64,000 nucleotides of DNA from Emydura subglobosa (lineage: Eukaryota > Chordata > Testudines > Chelidae). Below are positions 35,231 through 46,384 of the stretch, piece by piece. The position numbers and the translations under genes were made by a program. Under the pieces are notes generated by a model. It saw only the letters and a list, made by a program, of their open reading frames with translations, was not told the origin of the DNA and ran no database searches. The stretch's first letter is position 1. Each line of letters starts with the position of its first letter. The DNA lies in contig ML679966.1 in the NCBI GenBank assembly GCA_007922225.1, positions 38,779,943 to 38,843,942 on the forward strand. The letters are read 5' to 3'.

Positions 35231-35235
35231 ATTTT

Positions 35236-35676
35236 TAGATCAAGTCACGTGTGCATGTAATATTTATAGAAGTATGTTTAAAATGGTGTGTTAGCTAGGG
35301 ATTGATATGCAAGTTAAACATCCTCACTCTGGGAGCAGTGGCTAAGGTTGCAACTGTGAGGCTATAAAACAGTATTATAAAGAGTCATCACCTCACAAAA
35401 TCAAATTGGGTTTTGCAGCAGCAAGTAATCAAATTGTAGAATTTTACTATAAAATCTATAGTTCCTTGGCTGGCAAATTTTAAAAAGTTGCCTGCCTTGT
35501 TTGGGGTGGGTTACAGTCTTTCAGCTTTCCTACTGTGGCTAGAGCTTTCCAGTCCAATTTTCTCTTGTAAAATCAAAACAAATGGTATCTTGCAGCAGCA
35601 GTTGCTCCTGCAAATTGTCATGGAGACATGAGAAGAAAGACAAGATGCAAGGGATATGGTTTAATTAGACCACAGC
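35236..35676. other. Unassigned sequence between ERV and hAT element
   Basis: The words AAAATCAAA followed by TTGCAGCAGCA occur twice (about 35,397 and 35,572), suggesting an old internal duplication. No gene recognised. Confidence 0.4.
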
Positions 35677-36789
35677 TAGAGCCCTGCAAATCTGCAGATA
35701 TCCATTTTATATCTCTGGATAGCCGCATCTGTGGATGCATGTATTGTTCATCATGTTTGTGGATAGTGGATCGGATGTGGATATGAGTCCTACATGTACT
35801 TTAAAGAGAAACAAAAACCCCGCTCTCACAAAGAGAGAGAAGTGTGACATAGACCAACACACAGTAAAGTCCCCACTCCCCATAGAAAGAGTGACTAAAT
35901 ATTCCCCCCCCCCTCCCGTTATTCAGAGAAAGGGTAGGTGATAGATCAGGACAGGCAGCAAAATCCCTCATGCTCCAACGTACGCCGCCGAGGAAGATGG
36001 GGATGCAGCTGTCTGCAGCTATGGCTTCCTGATTTACTTTGCAGAAGCAGCTGCCTCCCTCTCCAACTGACCAAATATGGCAATAATGAAGTCGAGAGAA
36101 GTTTCCTAAATTGCTTGGTGGCTTAAACTGCAGCGATAGGAGCATGGGGGATTTTGCTGCCTGTCTTTATTCTATCAAGGATTGGCTGGGTGGCTGGAGA
36201 GCACCTTTATCCCCTCTCCTGCACCTCTAACCCCTGCACCTCCCTCCTGTGCCCAGGTGAGGAAACTGACCTGGAGTCACACAGTGCCTTTTGTTGCTCA
36301 TTGCTCCCCTCCTCACAGCCCCTAGGGGGATGCAGAAGATTATCTGCCAGGTCAAGAGGTGCTGCGTCTCAGCCCCAGCATAACTAAGCAGTGGTTGGGT
36401 GGATGGAGAGCACCTTACCCTCTTTCCTGTGCCTCTCACCCCTGCACTCTCCCCCCTTCACTCCAACCCCTGCACCCTCTCCTGTGCCCAGGTAGGGCAA
36501 TTAACCTAGAGGCACAGAGCGCCTGTCATTGATCTTCACTCCTCCCTCCCCTACAGCACTCCCAGGGGGTGTGGAGGATGACATGCCAAGGGATCAGCCC
36601 TGTCATAACTTAGGCACTGTGGCCCTGTGATAGTATTCCCCTTTCATGCTTCCACAGGGAGATCAGACTCCCTTTCTCTTGCTGCTGTGGATGTGGCTAC
36701 AGATAAAAGATGGAGTGCAGATCACAGGTCAGATATAAGTTGATTCTTGCAGATATGGATCCAAATGTTTGTATCTGTGCAGGGCTCTA
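35677..36789. mobile_element. hAT-type non-autonomous transposon with 8-bp TSD
   Basis: Left end TAGAGCCCTGCAAATCTGCA and right end, inverted, TAGAGCCCTGCACAGATAC are terminal repeats. The flanks ACCACAGC (35,669-35,676) and ACCACAGT (36,790-36,797) form an 8-bp target duplication with one change, which identifies the hAT superfamily. The interior includes a GC-rich tandem duplication (36,179-36,617). No transposase is coded. Confidence 0.85.
36179..36617. repeat. Two-unit tandem duplication inside the hAT element
   Basis: Unit 1 (about 36,179-36,388) and unit 2 (about 36,391-36,617) share GGATGGAGAGCACCTT or GGCTGGAGAGCACCTT, then CCTGTGCCCAGGT, then CACAG-GCC and the CCCAGGGGG/CCTAGGGGG region. 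By eye they are clearly homologous but diverged, so the duplication is old. Confidence 0.7.
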
Positions 36790-36797
36790 ACCACAGT

Positions 36798-38263
36798 TTT
36801 ATTCATTTAACTCATCTAGAAACTATCCAGCAATAACTTGTGCAGTGCATCTCATCATTCCTTCCTTAATTGTTTTTACCTACTGAAGGTCTGCTGTCAG
36901 TTCTCCTCACCTTGTCCCCATTCTGTGCTGGGACTCCATTACTCTCCCCAGGCATAAAGATTAAGGGACTGGGGAAAAGGGGTTGTGTCCTTATTGTACT
37001 AGACATTAGGAGCACCAACCCTATTCACCAGCTTTTTTAGGAGATGCCTTCCCCCTAAGTCCACTAACAATTTCAGTTTATCAGGGAACTGGACCCCTGC
37101 AACAATTACCTGCACTGGACACATGCCTCAAGGAGGCACCTAACCCAGACATAAGGGGGCTCAGGCTAGAATGACCAGGCTTATATACTCTCTCCACAGT
37201 GCTCAGGGGCCGATGTCTTATCTGAGCCTTACTAGCCCACCCGTACTTTTCCTACCACCTTTTCACTCCCAACCCCTGAAAGATAGCAGGGAGGTCTTTA
37301 AAAGGAGCAACTACCCTTTTTTTCCTGCTGGTCCAGACAAAAATCCCTGCCTTGAGGGATGCATTTTTAAAAGTTCTGCATATTGCTACACAGTGTACTC
37401 TAGTTTTGTTGGGAAAATAAACTCTTTGCCTTTCTGGCAAAGCTGGAATGCTCATACTGAATATATTCTCTCCCTAATTTCCTTGAACCTGAGATCATAG
37501 TACTAAGAGAACACATTCCAACTGAGACACAGTCTCAGTAATACACATCAGTGCTCTTCTTCCTGGTTCCACGTCCTTCTACCAAAGCATTATATATGTG
37601 CCTGACATCCGATAGGATCATCTGACTACAACTTACACTGTTATTCTTCTTACCCCCTTCTGTATGCACTGCATTTGAGACAGCTCAGTTCTCTTGTCTC
37701 TAGTCCTACTCGGATTCTGGTCCACTGTCTCCTCTCACTTGCAGTTCATGATTGCTGTGTCTGAGGTCACACATCCTAACCTGTTTCTTTGTCTAATGGG
37801 CATGAAAGTTAACACTTTCACAGAGAGCACTTTTACTGTCCCATGCTCTTGTGCATTATTTATTTTCCACCACAACACACTCTTCCATCCCAGCCTGTCA
37901 CATCTTCTCTCTACTGTTGGTTTTCCCACTGTAAAAATCTTCTTAGGTCAAAATGAGGTTTCTTGAGTTTTTGGGACTTGTTGAGGAAACAATTTTGTTG
38001 AAAATTGGTGTACCATAAGAAGCAATAGTATATAAATTGTTTTGGGATAGGAGGTAGTAAGGGACATTCCTGGCATCCAGGAAATACAATTCCTATTGGT
38101 GCTTGATAATATACACCAAAGTATTAATAACCTATTGGAGCATGTAATTGGGGAATAGAACACTTCTCTTCACCCCGTCCTCTGATCTTTGGGTGAATGA
38201 TGTGTCTGCCTTCTTTCAAAGTTGACTGGTAAATCAAAGACCAGCCTTTTGGCTTGTAGAATA
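36798..38263. other. Unassigned sequence
   Basis: No recognised gene or repeat. The 109-residue frame at 37,171-37,500 has no known motif and lies in unremarkable sequence. Confidence 0.45.
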
Positions 38264-38733
38264 CTCTTGGGGGAATTCTGCGCTATTGTGCAAGCACAGA
38301 ATTAATGTCACCCACCGATTTTACTCTTTCCGCACAGAAAAATTGATTCCTGTGCCCCTCCCAGGCAATGTTCGGGAGGGGCGTGCACGTTTGGCCTCAG
38401 GAGCAGTTGGGGAAGATGACATCATGGCTTCGGGGGCAGGACTGGGCGTGCATGTGAAGCTCTGTGTCTCTCATTTGCTGTGGATCCACACACACATATA
38501 ATTAAAATACCTAGTAAGGAATCTATTTATCAAAAAACATTTCCTAAATCCTTTTTGTTGTCTGTATTGTTGTAAACATATTTGCTGATGTGTATTTTGA
38601 AATCAGTTACCAAAATAATTGAAAATGGTAGGATTATATTGTGTTCTTTTGATGAATTAAATATGCAGAATTTTGCAGAATTTTAAAATATTGTGCATTG
38701 AATTTTTAATTTTTGAGCGCAGAATTCACTCGA
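38264..38733. mobile_element. MITE with GAATTCTGCGC termini
   Basis: Left end CTCTTGGGGGAATTCTGCGC and right end, inverted, CTCGAGTGAATTCTGCGC are terminal repeats. Near the right end GCAGAATTTTGCAGAATTTT precedes an AT-rich stretch. Flanking TAGAATA and TAGAAGG may be a decayed target duplication. Non-coding. Confidence 0.65.
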
Positions 38734-39591
38734 GTAGAAGGATAAAAAAATCAGCTAGGTATTGAAGTCATTATAACTGAAAAATATGGCCAGTGTGTAC
38801 CTTCTGCACTTTCAGGTCTTTGTGAATAAAATATGCTTCTTATCCTTCTGCTTCTCAGAGTCCTCACAGAAAACAACAATAGTGATTCGGTTATACCATG
38901 TGGCTCTAACAAATATTAATTTAGTGAAAGAACATCTCTGGGATATCTGTCTTAATTACTAAGTTCTTCATAATCAGTGACTCACCTTTTAAAATACCTT
39001 TCAACCTAACAATGGATTCATGACTTAGTGAAAAACCATTAGGCTGCATTGGAAAGAGACTGTAAAATATGAACTTGGCAAAATTGCTTTATTTTTCTTA
39101 AAATGTGAGTGTTTGTGAACCATTTCAATTAAGCATCTCTTTCTGATTAAAGAAGAATACATTTGAAGATAGTCACACAATGGACCTGGTTACCATGGCA
39201 CAACTTATTGTTTTAACGAATATATATATTCAAAAATGCCTTACATTTAAAATAAAACATACTGTTTAGGTTGTTAAGTCAGGTCCCCAAAAATAAGGAC
39301 TGCCAGATTTACAGATGCCTGTGGAGTCTTAATTTTGCCCCCTTCTCCTTCCCTCCTGTGCACTGAATGATGCTGGGTTCCAGTGAAAAGAATAGTACAC
39401 AAAATGGGGCAGCAGGAAGATGTTGCAGACAACATTAAAATTTGGGATTGCCTAATTTTTGAATACTTGTAAGCTAAATGTTCGTTTAGGGTAGGTTTTC
39501 ATGTATTTTCCTAATGTGTGGTATTTAGAGGGAAAAGGTGAAAACTAATTCTATTATGTATACCAATCCATCCCCATCATGGACAACCATC
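38734..39591. other. Unassigned AT-rich sequence
   Basis: Nothing recognised. Confidence 0.5.
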
Positions 39592-39653
39592 ATAATTTGA
39601 ACCATGATCCTTCAGCAGAGACCTCCACCACTTGAGCTACAGGATTACATACA
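39592..39653 (-). repeat. tRNA-derived SINE head, minus strand
   Basis: On the minus strand TCCTGTAGCTCAAGTGGTGG is an A-box region. GGTTCAAATTATG, about 40 nt later, is a B box. This is the best tRNA-like head in the window outside the 21-kb cluster. No folded tRNA can be drawn with confidence, so it is a SINE remnant. Confidence 0.55.
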
Positions 39654-41329
39654 TAAGCTGTCTGCAGAAGAAGGCTGTTATCCCAGAAGATGGGTTGCAG
39701 GGAGATGGACCACTGGGACAGGTAGGGGTGGCCCACATTATGTCTCTTCTCTCAACCTTCCCCTATAGCTGTTCCAGCGGCTCCAAGGCATTCCTAGTGC
39801 CTAAATATTCCCACTGCAATGATGTCTTCTGTTGTTTAAGGGGTGGCATGGGCTCAGCTTTAGAATGCCCATGTTCAGTTATTTTGGCATGTTTCCTGAG
39901 AAACAGGCAATGTCAGGGAAATCATGACTTTTAGTAGTTTTTAATATTTCAGCAAAACCTGAATGATGTTTCATAGGACAAAACAAACAATTTCTGTTGC
40001 CTGAGAGCTTTTCTCCCTGTTGCGTTTTAAAGACCTGCTGCAAACAATGGAGATGTTTAAAGCTTCTCAAGAAAGGCTCACAAGAATATTTCATAATCTA
40101 AAGAGTTAGGCAACCTCCCCCTATAAAACCATAATACTGGAGACTTGGAAGTTCTTAAATATCAGTCACATATTAAATACAGTGAAGGCAAGTCTTGAAC
40201 TGTTTCTGTTTAAAGATATTAGATAACAAGTACTTGAAATGCTAATTTATAAAAAAAAACAAAAAACCTTATTGTTTGATGTGTCATGAGCTCTTCTAGC
40301 ACATCCTGAATGCTTATCCATCATCACATTCACACTGGTCATATACTTTATCAATGACTTCACTTCGCAGGCTGTGAAAATAATTTTTCCACGGTCTACC
40401 ACTGCTGACTTTATTGTATGGCAACTACCATACTATTTAATTTCAATACTCTCTTGGAAAATATACTGTGATTCTGATTAGAGGACATAATGAACTGTGT
40501 TTACATTTTCACTTACTGATGAGTTAGTAAAGAAAATAAAAGTTTTTATAAACAAATAACTACCTAAAGAGCAATTTCAAACATCACTCTTTATTTTAGG
40601 TTTATATTAAGTATCTTTGGCCCGTATTATTCCAAAATAAAAAAAGTCCACTTAAAGTCAGTTAAAGTTGCTAACTGAGGATAATGTGGTTGCCTATCAC
40701 ATAATTTACAAATCTTAAGCACTTAGAAGCAAGGAGTTATAGGTATCATAAAACATTACACTGCCCATACAATTAATACATAAATGTATTCCTACCAAGT
40801 ATAAAGAAATGCATATTTATTCACACCACCTTGAACTCTGACTGCATAGGTTGCTGGATTTCTATGTGATATTTTATTTTCATATTGGTGTCTAAACATG
40901 TAAGAAAAATTACTAATTGGGAGAAATTACTGTATCTTTTAGCAAAAGAAATTATTGCTAGTTGATTAGGGGATTACAGTTATCTCTTGAGAGGTATCCC
41001 ATGATAGTCTGCTGTGATGCTTATTGGAAAGGGAAAATGCTTTGACTAAGTAATAATACCGTCCTCATCTGACAGAGCAGCATCACTTTCCTCTATGTGT
41101 GAACCACATATTCTGTTCATCAAAGTGCACAGAAGCTTCATCAGAGTCTTATTAAAGTCAACAGTAACTCAAGGTGGCATAGGAGACAAAACTTTCTGGA
41201 CTTCTATCTTGGTTTGTTCTAGCTATAGATTTGGTCACAATAGTCTATGTATTAACCTCCAAATTGGATTTTACTGTAATTTACTTTATTTGGAGCTGAG
41301 TATGGAAACAATGTAGAGACTCCAGATTA
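39654..41329. other. Unassigned AT-rich sequence
   Basis: No recognised gene or transposon in about 1.7 kb. Confidence 0.5.
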
Positions 41330-41769
41330 TGCACAACACAATCACCCACTTTCTCCATCAGCTGAGGTGTTTTAGGCATTGTTATCTTCAATTCACTCCA
41401 TTCCTCCCAATTGCTTTTTAGTGTGTGTTCAAGGTCTTGGTCTTGTATTCTCTGCCAATTTGGCCTGGGGAAAATTCATTCCTGACTCCAAATATGGCGA
41501 TCAGTTAGCTGCTGATATATATAATTGAAACCCACCAGCCGGACTCCAGGGAAAGAATTCTCTGTAGCAAGTCACAACCCTCCCCATCTAGTGTCCAATC
41601 TGCCATTGCAGATAGTAGCAGTTGTGGGTTGGCCGTATGCCATTATAAGTAAGCTTATTTTATCATCCCTTCCATAAACTTACCAAGATCAGTCTTCAAA
41701 CAACCAGGTCTTTTGCCACTACTATTCCCCGTGGAAGGCTGTTCCAGAACTTCACTCCTCTGATGGTTA

Positions 41770-43186
41770 GAAAAAAGCAAATATAGTGCCCATCTTCAAG
41801 AAAGGGAGGAAAGAGGATCCAGGGAACTACAGACCGGTTAGCCTCACCTCAATCCCTAGAAAAATCATGGAGCAGGTCCTCAAAGAATCCATTTTAAGGC
41901 ATTTGGAAGAGAGGAAGGTGATCAGGAAGAGTCAACACGGATTCACCAAGGGAAAGTCATGCCTGACCAACCTGATTGCTTTCTATGAAGAGGTGACTGG
42001 CTCTGTGGATGTGTGGAAAGTGGTGGACGTGATATACCTTGACGTTAGCAAAGCATTTGATACAGACTCTCACAGTATTCTTATCAGCAAGTTAAAGAAG
42101 TATGGGTTGGATGAATGAACTATAAAATAGATAGAGAACTGGCTAGAGCATAGGGCTCAACAAGTACTGATCAATAGCTCCATGTCTAACTGGCAGCCAG
42201 TCACAAGCAGAGTGCCCCAGGGGTTGGTGCTGGGGCCAGTTTTGTTCAGCATCTTCATTAATGATATAGAGGATGGGGTAGATTGCATCCTCAGCAAGTT
42301 TGCAGATGACACTAAGCTGGGGGGAGTGGTAGATACCCTGGAAGGTAGGGATAGGATACAGAAGGACCTAAACAAACTGGATGATTGGGCCAAAAGAAAT
42401 CTGATGAGGTTCAACAAGGACAAGTGCAGAGTCCTCCACTTAGGAAGGAAGAATCCCATGCACAGCTACACACTAGGGACCAGTGAGCTAGGCAGTAGTT
42501 CTGCCTAAAAGGACCTTGGGGTTACAGTGGATAAGAAGCTATGAGTCAGCAGTGTGCCCTGGTTGCCAAGAAGTCTAATAGCATATTGGGCTGCATTAGG
42601 AGGAGCATTGCCAGCAGATTGTGGGAAGTGATTATTCTCCTCTATTCGGCATTGGTGAGGCCGCATTTAGAATATTGTGTCCAGCTTTGGGCCCCGCGCT
42701 ACAAAAAGAATGTGGAGAAGTTAGAGAGAGTCCAGCGGAGGGCAACAAAAATGATTAGGGGGCTGGAGCACAAGACTTCTGAGGAGAGGCTGAAGGAACT
42801 AGGTTTGTTTAGTCTGCAAAAGAGAAGAATGAGGGGGAATTTGATAGCAGCCTTTAACTACCTGAAAGGGGGTTCCAGGGAGGATGGAGCTAGGCTGTTC
42901 TCAGTGGTGGCAGATGACAGAACAAGGATCAATGGTCTCAAATTGCAGTGGGGGAGGTCTAGGTTGGACATTAGGAAAAAGTTTTTCACTAGGAGGGTAG
43001 TGAAGCACTGGAATCGGTTACCTAGAGAGGTGGTGGAATCTCCATCTTTAGAGGTTTTTAAGCTGCGGCTTGACAAAACCCTCACTGGGATTATTTAGCT
43101 GAGATTAGTCCTGCTTTGAGCAGGAGGTTGGACTAGATGACCTCCTGAGGTCCCTTCCAACTCTATGATTCTATGATTCTGTGATT
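41770..43186 (+). mobile_element. Young CR1 LINE, plus strand, 5'-truncated
   Basis: Runs from just before the reverse transcriptase fingers ([20 protein letters not shown]) to the CR1 3' end. The tail reads GACCTCCTGAGGTCCCTTCC followed by repeats of ATTCTATG. The length of about 1.4 kb is typical of a truncated CR1. The coding part is damaged by only a few nonsense changes and one small deletion, so this is one of the youngest elements here. Confidence 0.92.
41786..43098 (+). pseudogene. CR1 reverse transcriptase and C-terminal region, lightly damaged
   Basis: The first frame (41,786-42,118) holds fingers and the start of the palm, with [27 protein letters not shown] and [10 protein letters not shown]. 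It stops at a TGA where CR1 usually has tryptophan, with another stop a few codons on. The same frame resumes at 42,182-42,508 with RVPQGLVLGPVLFSIFIND and the catalytic KFADDTKLGG (FADD at 42,299-42,310, intact). A stop at the next AEKD position and a likely 4-bp deletion near 42,531 shift the frame. From 42,541 to 43,098 the C-terminal region is open, with [25 protein letters not shown] and [11 protein letters not shown]. Reverse transcribes CR1 RNA at target DNA; this copy is inactive because of the breaks. Confidence 0.92.
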
Positions 43187-44030
43187 CACCTAATTTGAAG
43201 CCCAAACTTGTTGATGGCCGGTTTATATCCATTTGTTCTTGTACCAAAATTGGCCCTTAAGTTAAATAACTCCTCTCCCACCTTGGTGTTCATCCCATTG
43301 ATGTGTTTATAGAGAGCAAGTATATCTCCCCTTATCCTTTGTTTTGTAGGCTAAACAAGCCAAGCTTGTTAAATCTTCTCTCATACAGTTACGTTCTCCA
43401 TTTCTTTGATCATTTTAGTAACACTTCTCTGCACTTGTTCCAGCTTGAATTAAGATTGCTTTAAAATGGGAGACCAGAATTTCTCACAATATTCCAGATG
43501 ATATTTTACCAGTGCCTTGGAAAATGGTGGTAACACTTCATTACCTCTACTGGAAATAAGTCAGCTGATTCATTCCAGGATTACATTAGCCTATTTCACG
43601 ACTGCATGACATTGGCAGCTCATGATAATCCAGTGATCAAGCAATTCATCAAAGTCTTTTTCCTCCCCTGTCACTTCCAACTGATATGTCCCCAGTTTAT
43701 AGCAAACATTTTTGTTGTTAGTCTCCAAATTCATGGCTTTGCACTATTATATTTCATCCCATTTCTATTACTTCAGTTTTCAAGGTCATCCATATCTTCT
43801 TGTATGATATTGCAGTCCTTCTCCATTTTGGTAATACCACCTCCCAATTTTGTCATCCACAAATATTATTAGTGCTCTCCCACTTTTTATATCATGGTCA
43901 TTAATTTAAATGTTGAATAAGATTAGTCCCAACACTGATCTTTGAGAAACTCCACTAGTAACTTCCCACTCCCTGGTAGTTCACCTTTCAGCATGACCCG
44001 TTATAGTCTTGTCTTTAACCAGTTCCTTAC

Positions 44031-44391
44031 CTACTTTTCAATTCTCATATTAATCCCCATCTTCTCCAGTCTAACTAATAATTTTGCACATCGAACTGTA
44101 TCCAATGCTTTACTAAAATCTTGGTAGATTAGATCTATTGCATTTCCTTTATCTAGAAAGTAGGTTATCGTCTGAAAGAAAGATCTGGCATGAGCTACCT
44201 TTAATAAAACCATATTGTATTTTATCCCAATTACCATTTATGTCTATGTCCTTAACTAGTCTCTCTTTCAAAATTTGTTGTATGACTTTGCATACCACTG
44301 AAGTCAAACTAACAGGCCTGTAGTTTCCCAGAACACTTTTTTTTTCTTTCTTAAATATAGGTACTATATTTATTTGCAGTTCTTGAGTCAT
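44031..44391 (-). pseudogene. Old CR1 reverse transcriptase fragment
   Basis: Two overlapping frames on the minus strand. 44,391-44,149 has IVPIFKKEKKSVLGNYRPVS (fingers motif) and QYGFIKGSSC. 44,237-44,031 has FLDKGNAIDLIYQDFSKALD (first catalytic aspartate region). They belong to one gene split by a frameshift. This is the coding part of the old CR1 at 41,330-44,760. Confidence 0.8.
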
Positions 44392-44760
44392 AGCTTATGG
44401 ATTCATTAAAAATCTTTTCTGTTGGGCTTGCAATTTCATGTGCTAGTTCCTTTAATATTCTTGGATATTCTTGGCCCTTCTGATTTGGTCCTGTTAAACT
44501 CTTTGATTTTGGCTTCTACCTTGGATGTGGTAATTTCTACTTCCATATTCTCTTACCCATTGGTCAACCTGCCACTGCCCTTAGATCCTCATTACCCTTA
44601 TTAAAAATGGAGGCAAATTATTCATTTATGTGTTAGGCAATGTTTGGATTATCTTTAATCTCCATCCTATCCTCAGTGCTCAGTGGTCTCACTGTGGAGT
44701 GAACTCCTGGAAGTACTTAGTCCAGAATCCAACCACCCTTACGGCAAATTCAAAAACTGT

Positions 44761-46384
44761 CTTCCATAGCTGAAGTGATTAAACTGAAACATGCACAATA
44801 TTTTATGTAATTTTTAAATATGTGACTAATTTAGTAGGGCCTCTTTTATACCCAAAGGAAGGAGAAGATTATTCCCCTAGGAAGAAATCCCCTAGGAAGT
44901 TCTCTGTAAATATAATTCTCCTGATAAGTGTTTGCAAACTGCCATGATAGGAACTACAGAAAATCCTAAGAGATCGAATTAATTTGCCTTTGAAATGGTC
45001 TTAACCTAGGCTTGAAATTACAATTACTAGCTGTCTTACGGTAGAGGCTATAGTGGGGGGGGAAGGCATCCATTGAGATTTCCTCAAGGCTTCATAGAAA
45101 CTAGCTTCCTTGCTGATTTATAGATGGCCCCTATGAAATCTTAATTTAATGTTAAATGCTCTGACCAAAGACCACCTTCGTCCTTACATTTGGCCTCCTT
45201 TTATTTTTTCTGATCAAGACAATATTAATTACCAACAATTTTTGCTTTAAAAATTCCAAAGTTTAGCATGTTTTCAATGAATGATCAGTGCTTCTTTTTC
45301 CAAAGTAGTGTTAAAGTCAGACCTGCCTAAGCATCCAAGATGAACTCCAACGTGTTTCATCATTTGCAGGAAATAACTCTTTCCTTATTTTGTCCTAATC
45401 CTAGTCACATAAAGGAAAAGCCTTGCAATAACTAGACACAATGAACAGCACTTGGAATAAATTTAATATTTCCAAAATGTTTTAGAAAGACTATATTATT
45501 CGGTCTGTTCTGTGCTACCAGGCAATTCAAGGAAGAGTAACTAAAGCCTCCACTGGGAGGTGGATAAAGTATGCATCGAAGAATCATACATCAGTATCAA
45601 GAAACCTGTAGTGGATGAGTTCACAGGACAGTCAGCTAAACATTTTGTCAGTGCCCTAGTGGAGAGAGATCAAGTATTTTCATAAGTAATAATCACAGTG
45701 GTTAGATGGTCAAAAGTTCACAATTACAATGACTATTAAGTAGACATTATGGTCTTTTTGTCATCAGATACTGCTTTTAGCAGAAGGGGCATTTGATATT
45801 CCCCTAAGTTTTAACATACCATGTTAGCTAGAGACAGATAACTTTCTTTCAAATTATTATTTTACTTTGCTTTCTCCACTTCCAAGGCTTGGGAATTCAA
45901 AAAATCTGCTATGTGCTTTAAAATTGTGCTCCAGAACTTTTCATTTAAAAAACAATTCCAGCTGCTTATGATGATAACCTACAAACAGCGAACTGATTTG
46001 ATTGTAAATGGAGTGTTGATTTCCTGAGTTTGCAGACCTTTTGAAACAATAGCTTTGAGGGAATTAATTGCATTATTTAGCTTAATGGGCTGATAACTTC
46101 TTAATTTCACTGAGCACTTTAGTAGTAATATGCACCTAATGTTTTTCAAAATCCCAAACTGCCTCCCACTAGTGTTCACATACCATAGGCCCCAACTGTT
46201 CATTAGCCAGATACCAAAACTCCCCGTTTTTACTCTTGCCACTTGTACAATGCAGTTAAGCATTTGTGTATTGTCGGCACAAAATCTCTGTCACACTGAA
46301 CATTGACATCTTAGAGAGAGGGTGAAATCAATTGAAATGGAAAAATATAACAGGAACTGTGTGGACAGTTTTACTAATTTTCAT
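44761..46384. other. Unassigned sequence
   Basis: No recognised element. The frame at 45,979-46,263 (minus) has no motif. Confidence 0.45.

Larger units (their letters stand above)
30790..35235 (-). mobile_element. 5'-truncated endogenous retrovirus, minus strand
   Basis: In minus-strand order there are the integrase C-terminus (35,230-34,795), env (34,749-31,836), a polypurine tract (31,784-31,774) and a 3' LTR (31,771 to about 30,790). Gag, protease, reverse transcriptase and the 5' LTR are absent. Homology stops near 35,230 and no second LTR is found to the right. env starts about 45 nt after the pol stop and ends about 50 nt before the polypurine tract. There is therefore no room for accessory genes at the 3' end. 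The copy is dead: pol and env both carry stops, and env also has frameshifts. Confidence 0.85.
41330..44760 (-). mobile_element. Old CR1/L3-like LINE, minus strand, split by a younger CR1
   Basis: The left part (41,330-41,769) is the antisense of an old CR1 3' end, recognisable by CCAAATATGGCGATCAG and AGAATTCTCTGTAGCAA. The right part (43,187-44,760) continues with CAAACTTGTTGATGGCCGG and TATATCTCCCCTTATCC and then reaches the antisense reverse transcriptase at 44,031-44,391. Removing 41,770-43,186 restores a colinear CR1 within a few bases. The many differences from a readable frame show it is older than the inserted copy. Confidence 0.8.

Noticed and set aside
36179..36617. CRISPR-like or satellite array
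   Set aside because: Only two diverged long units without short identical repeats. It is an internal duplication of a hAT element.
39592..39653. Functional tRNA gene on the minus strand
   Set aside because: The promoter boxes are SINE-like and acceptor-stem pairing is missing.
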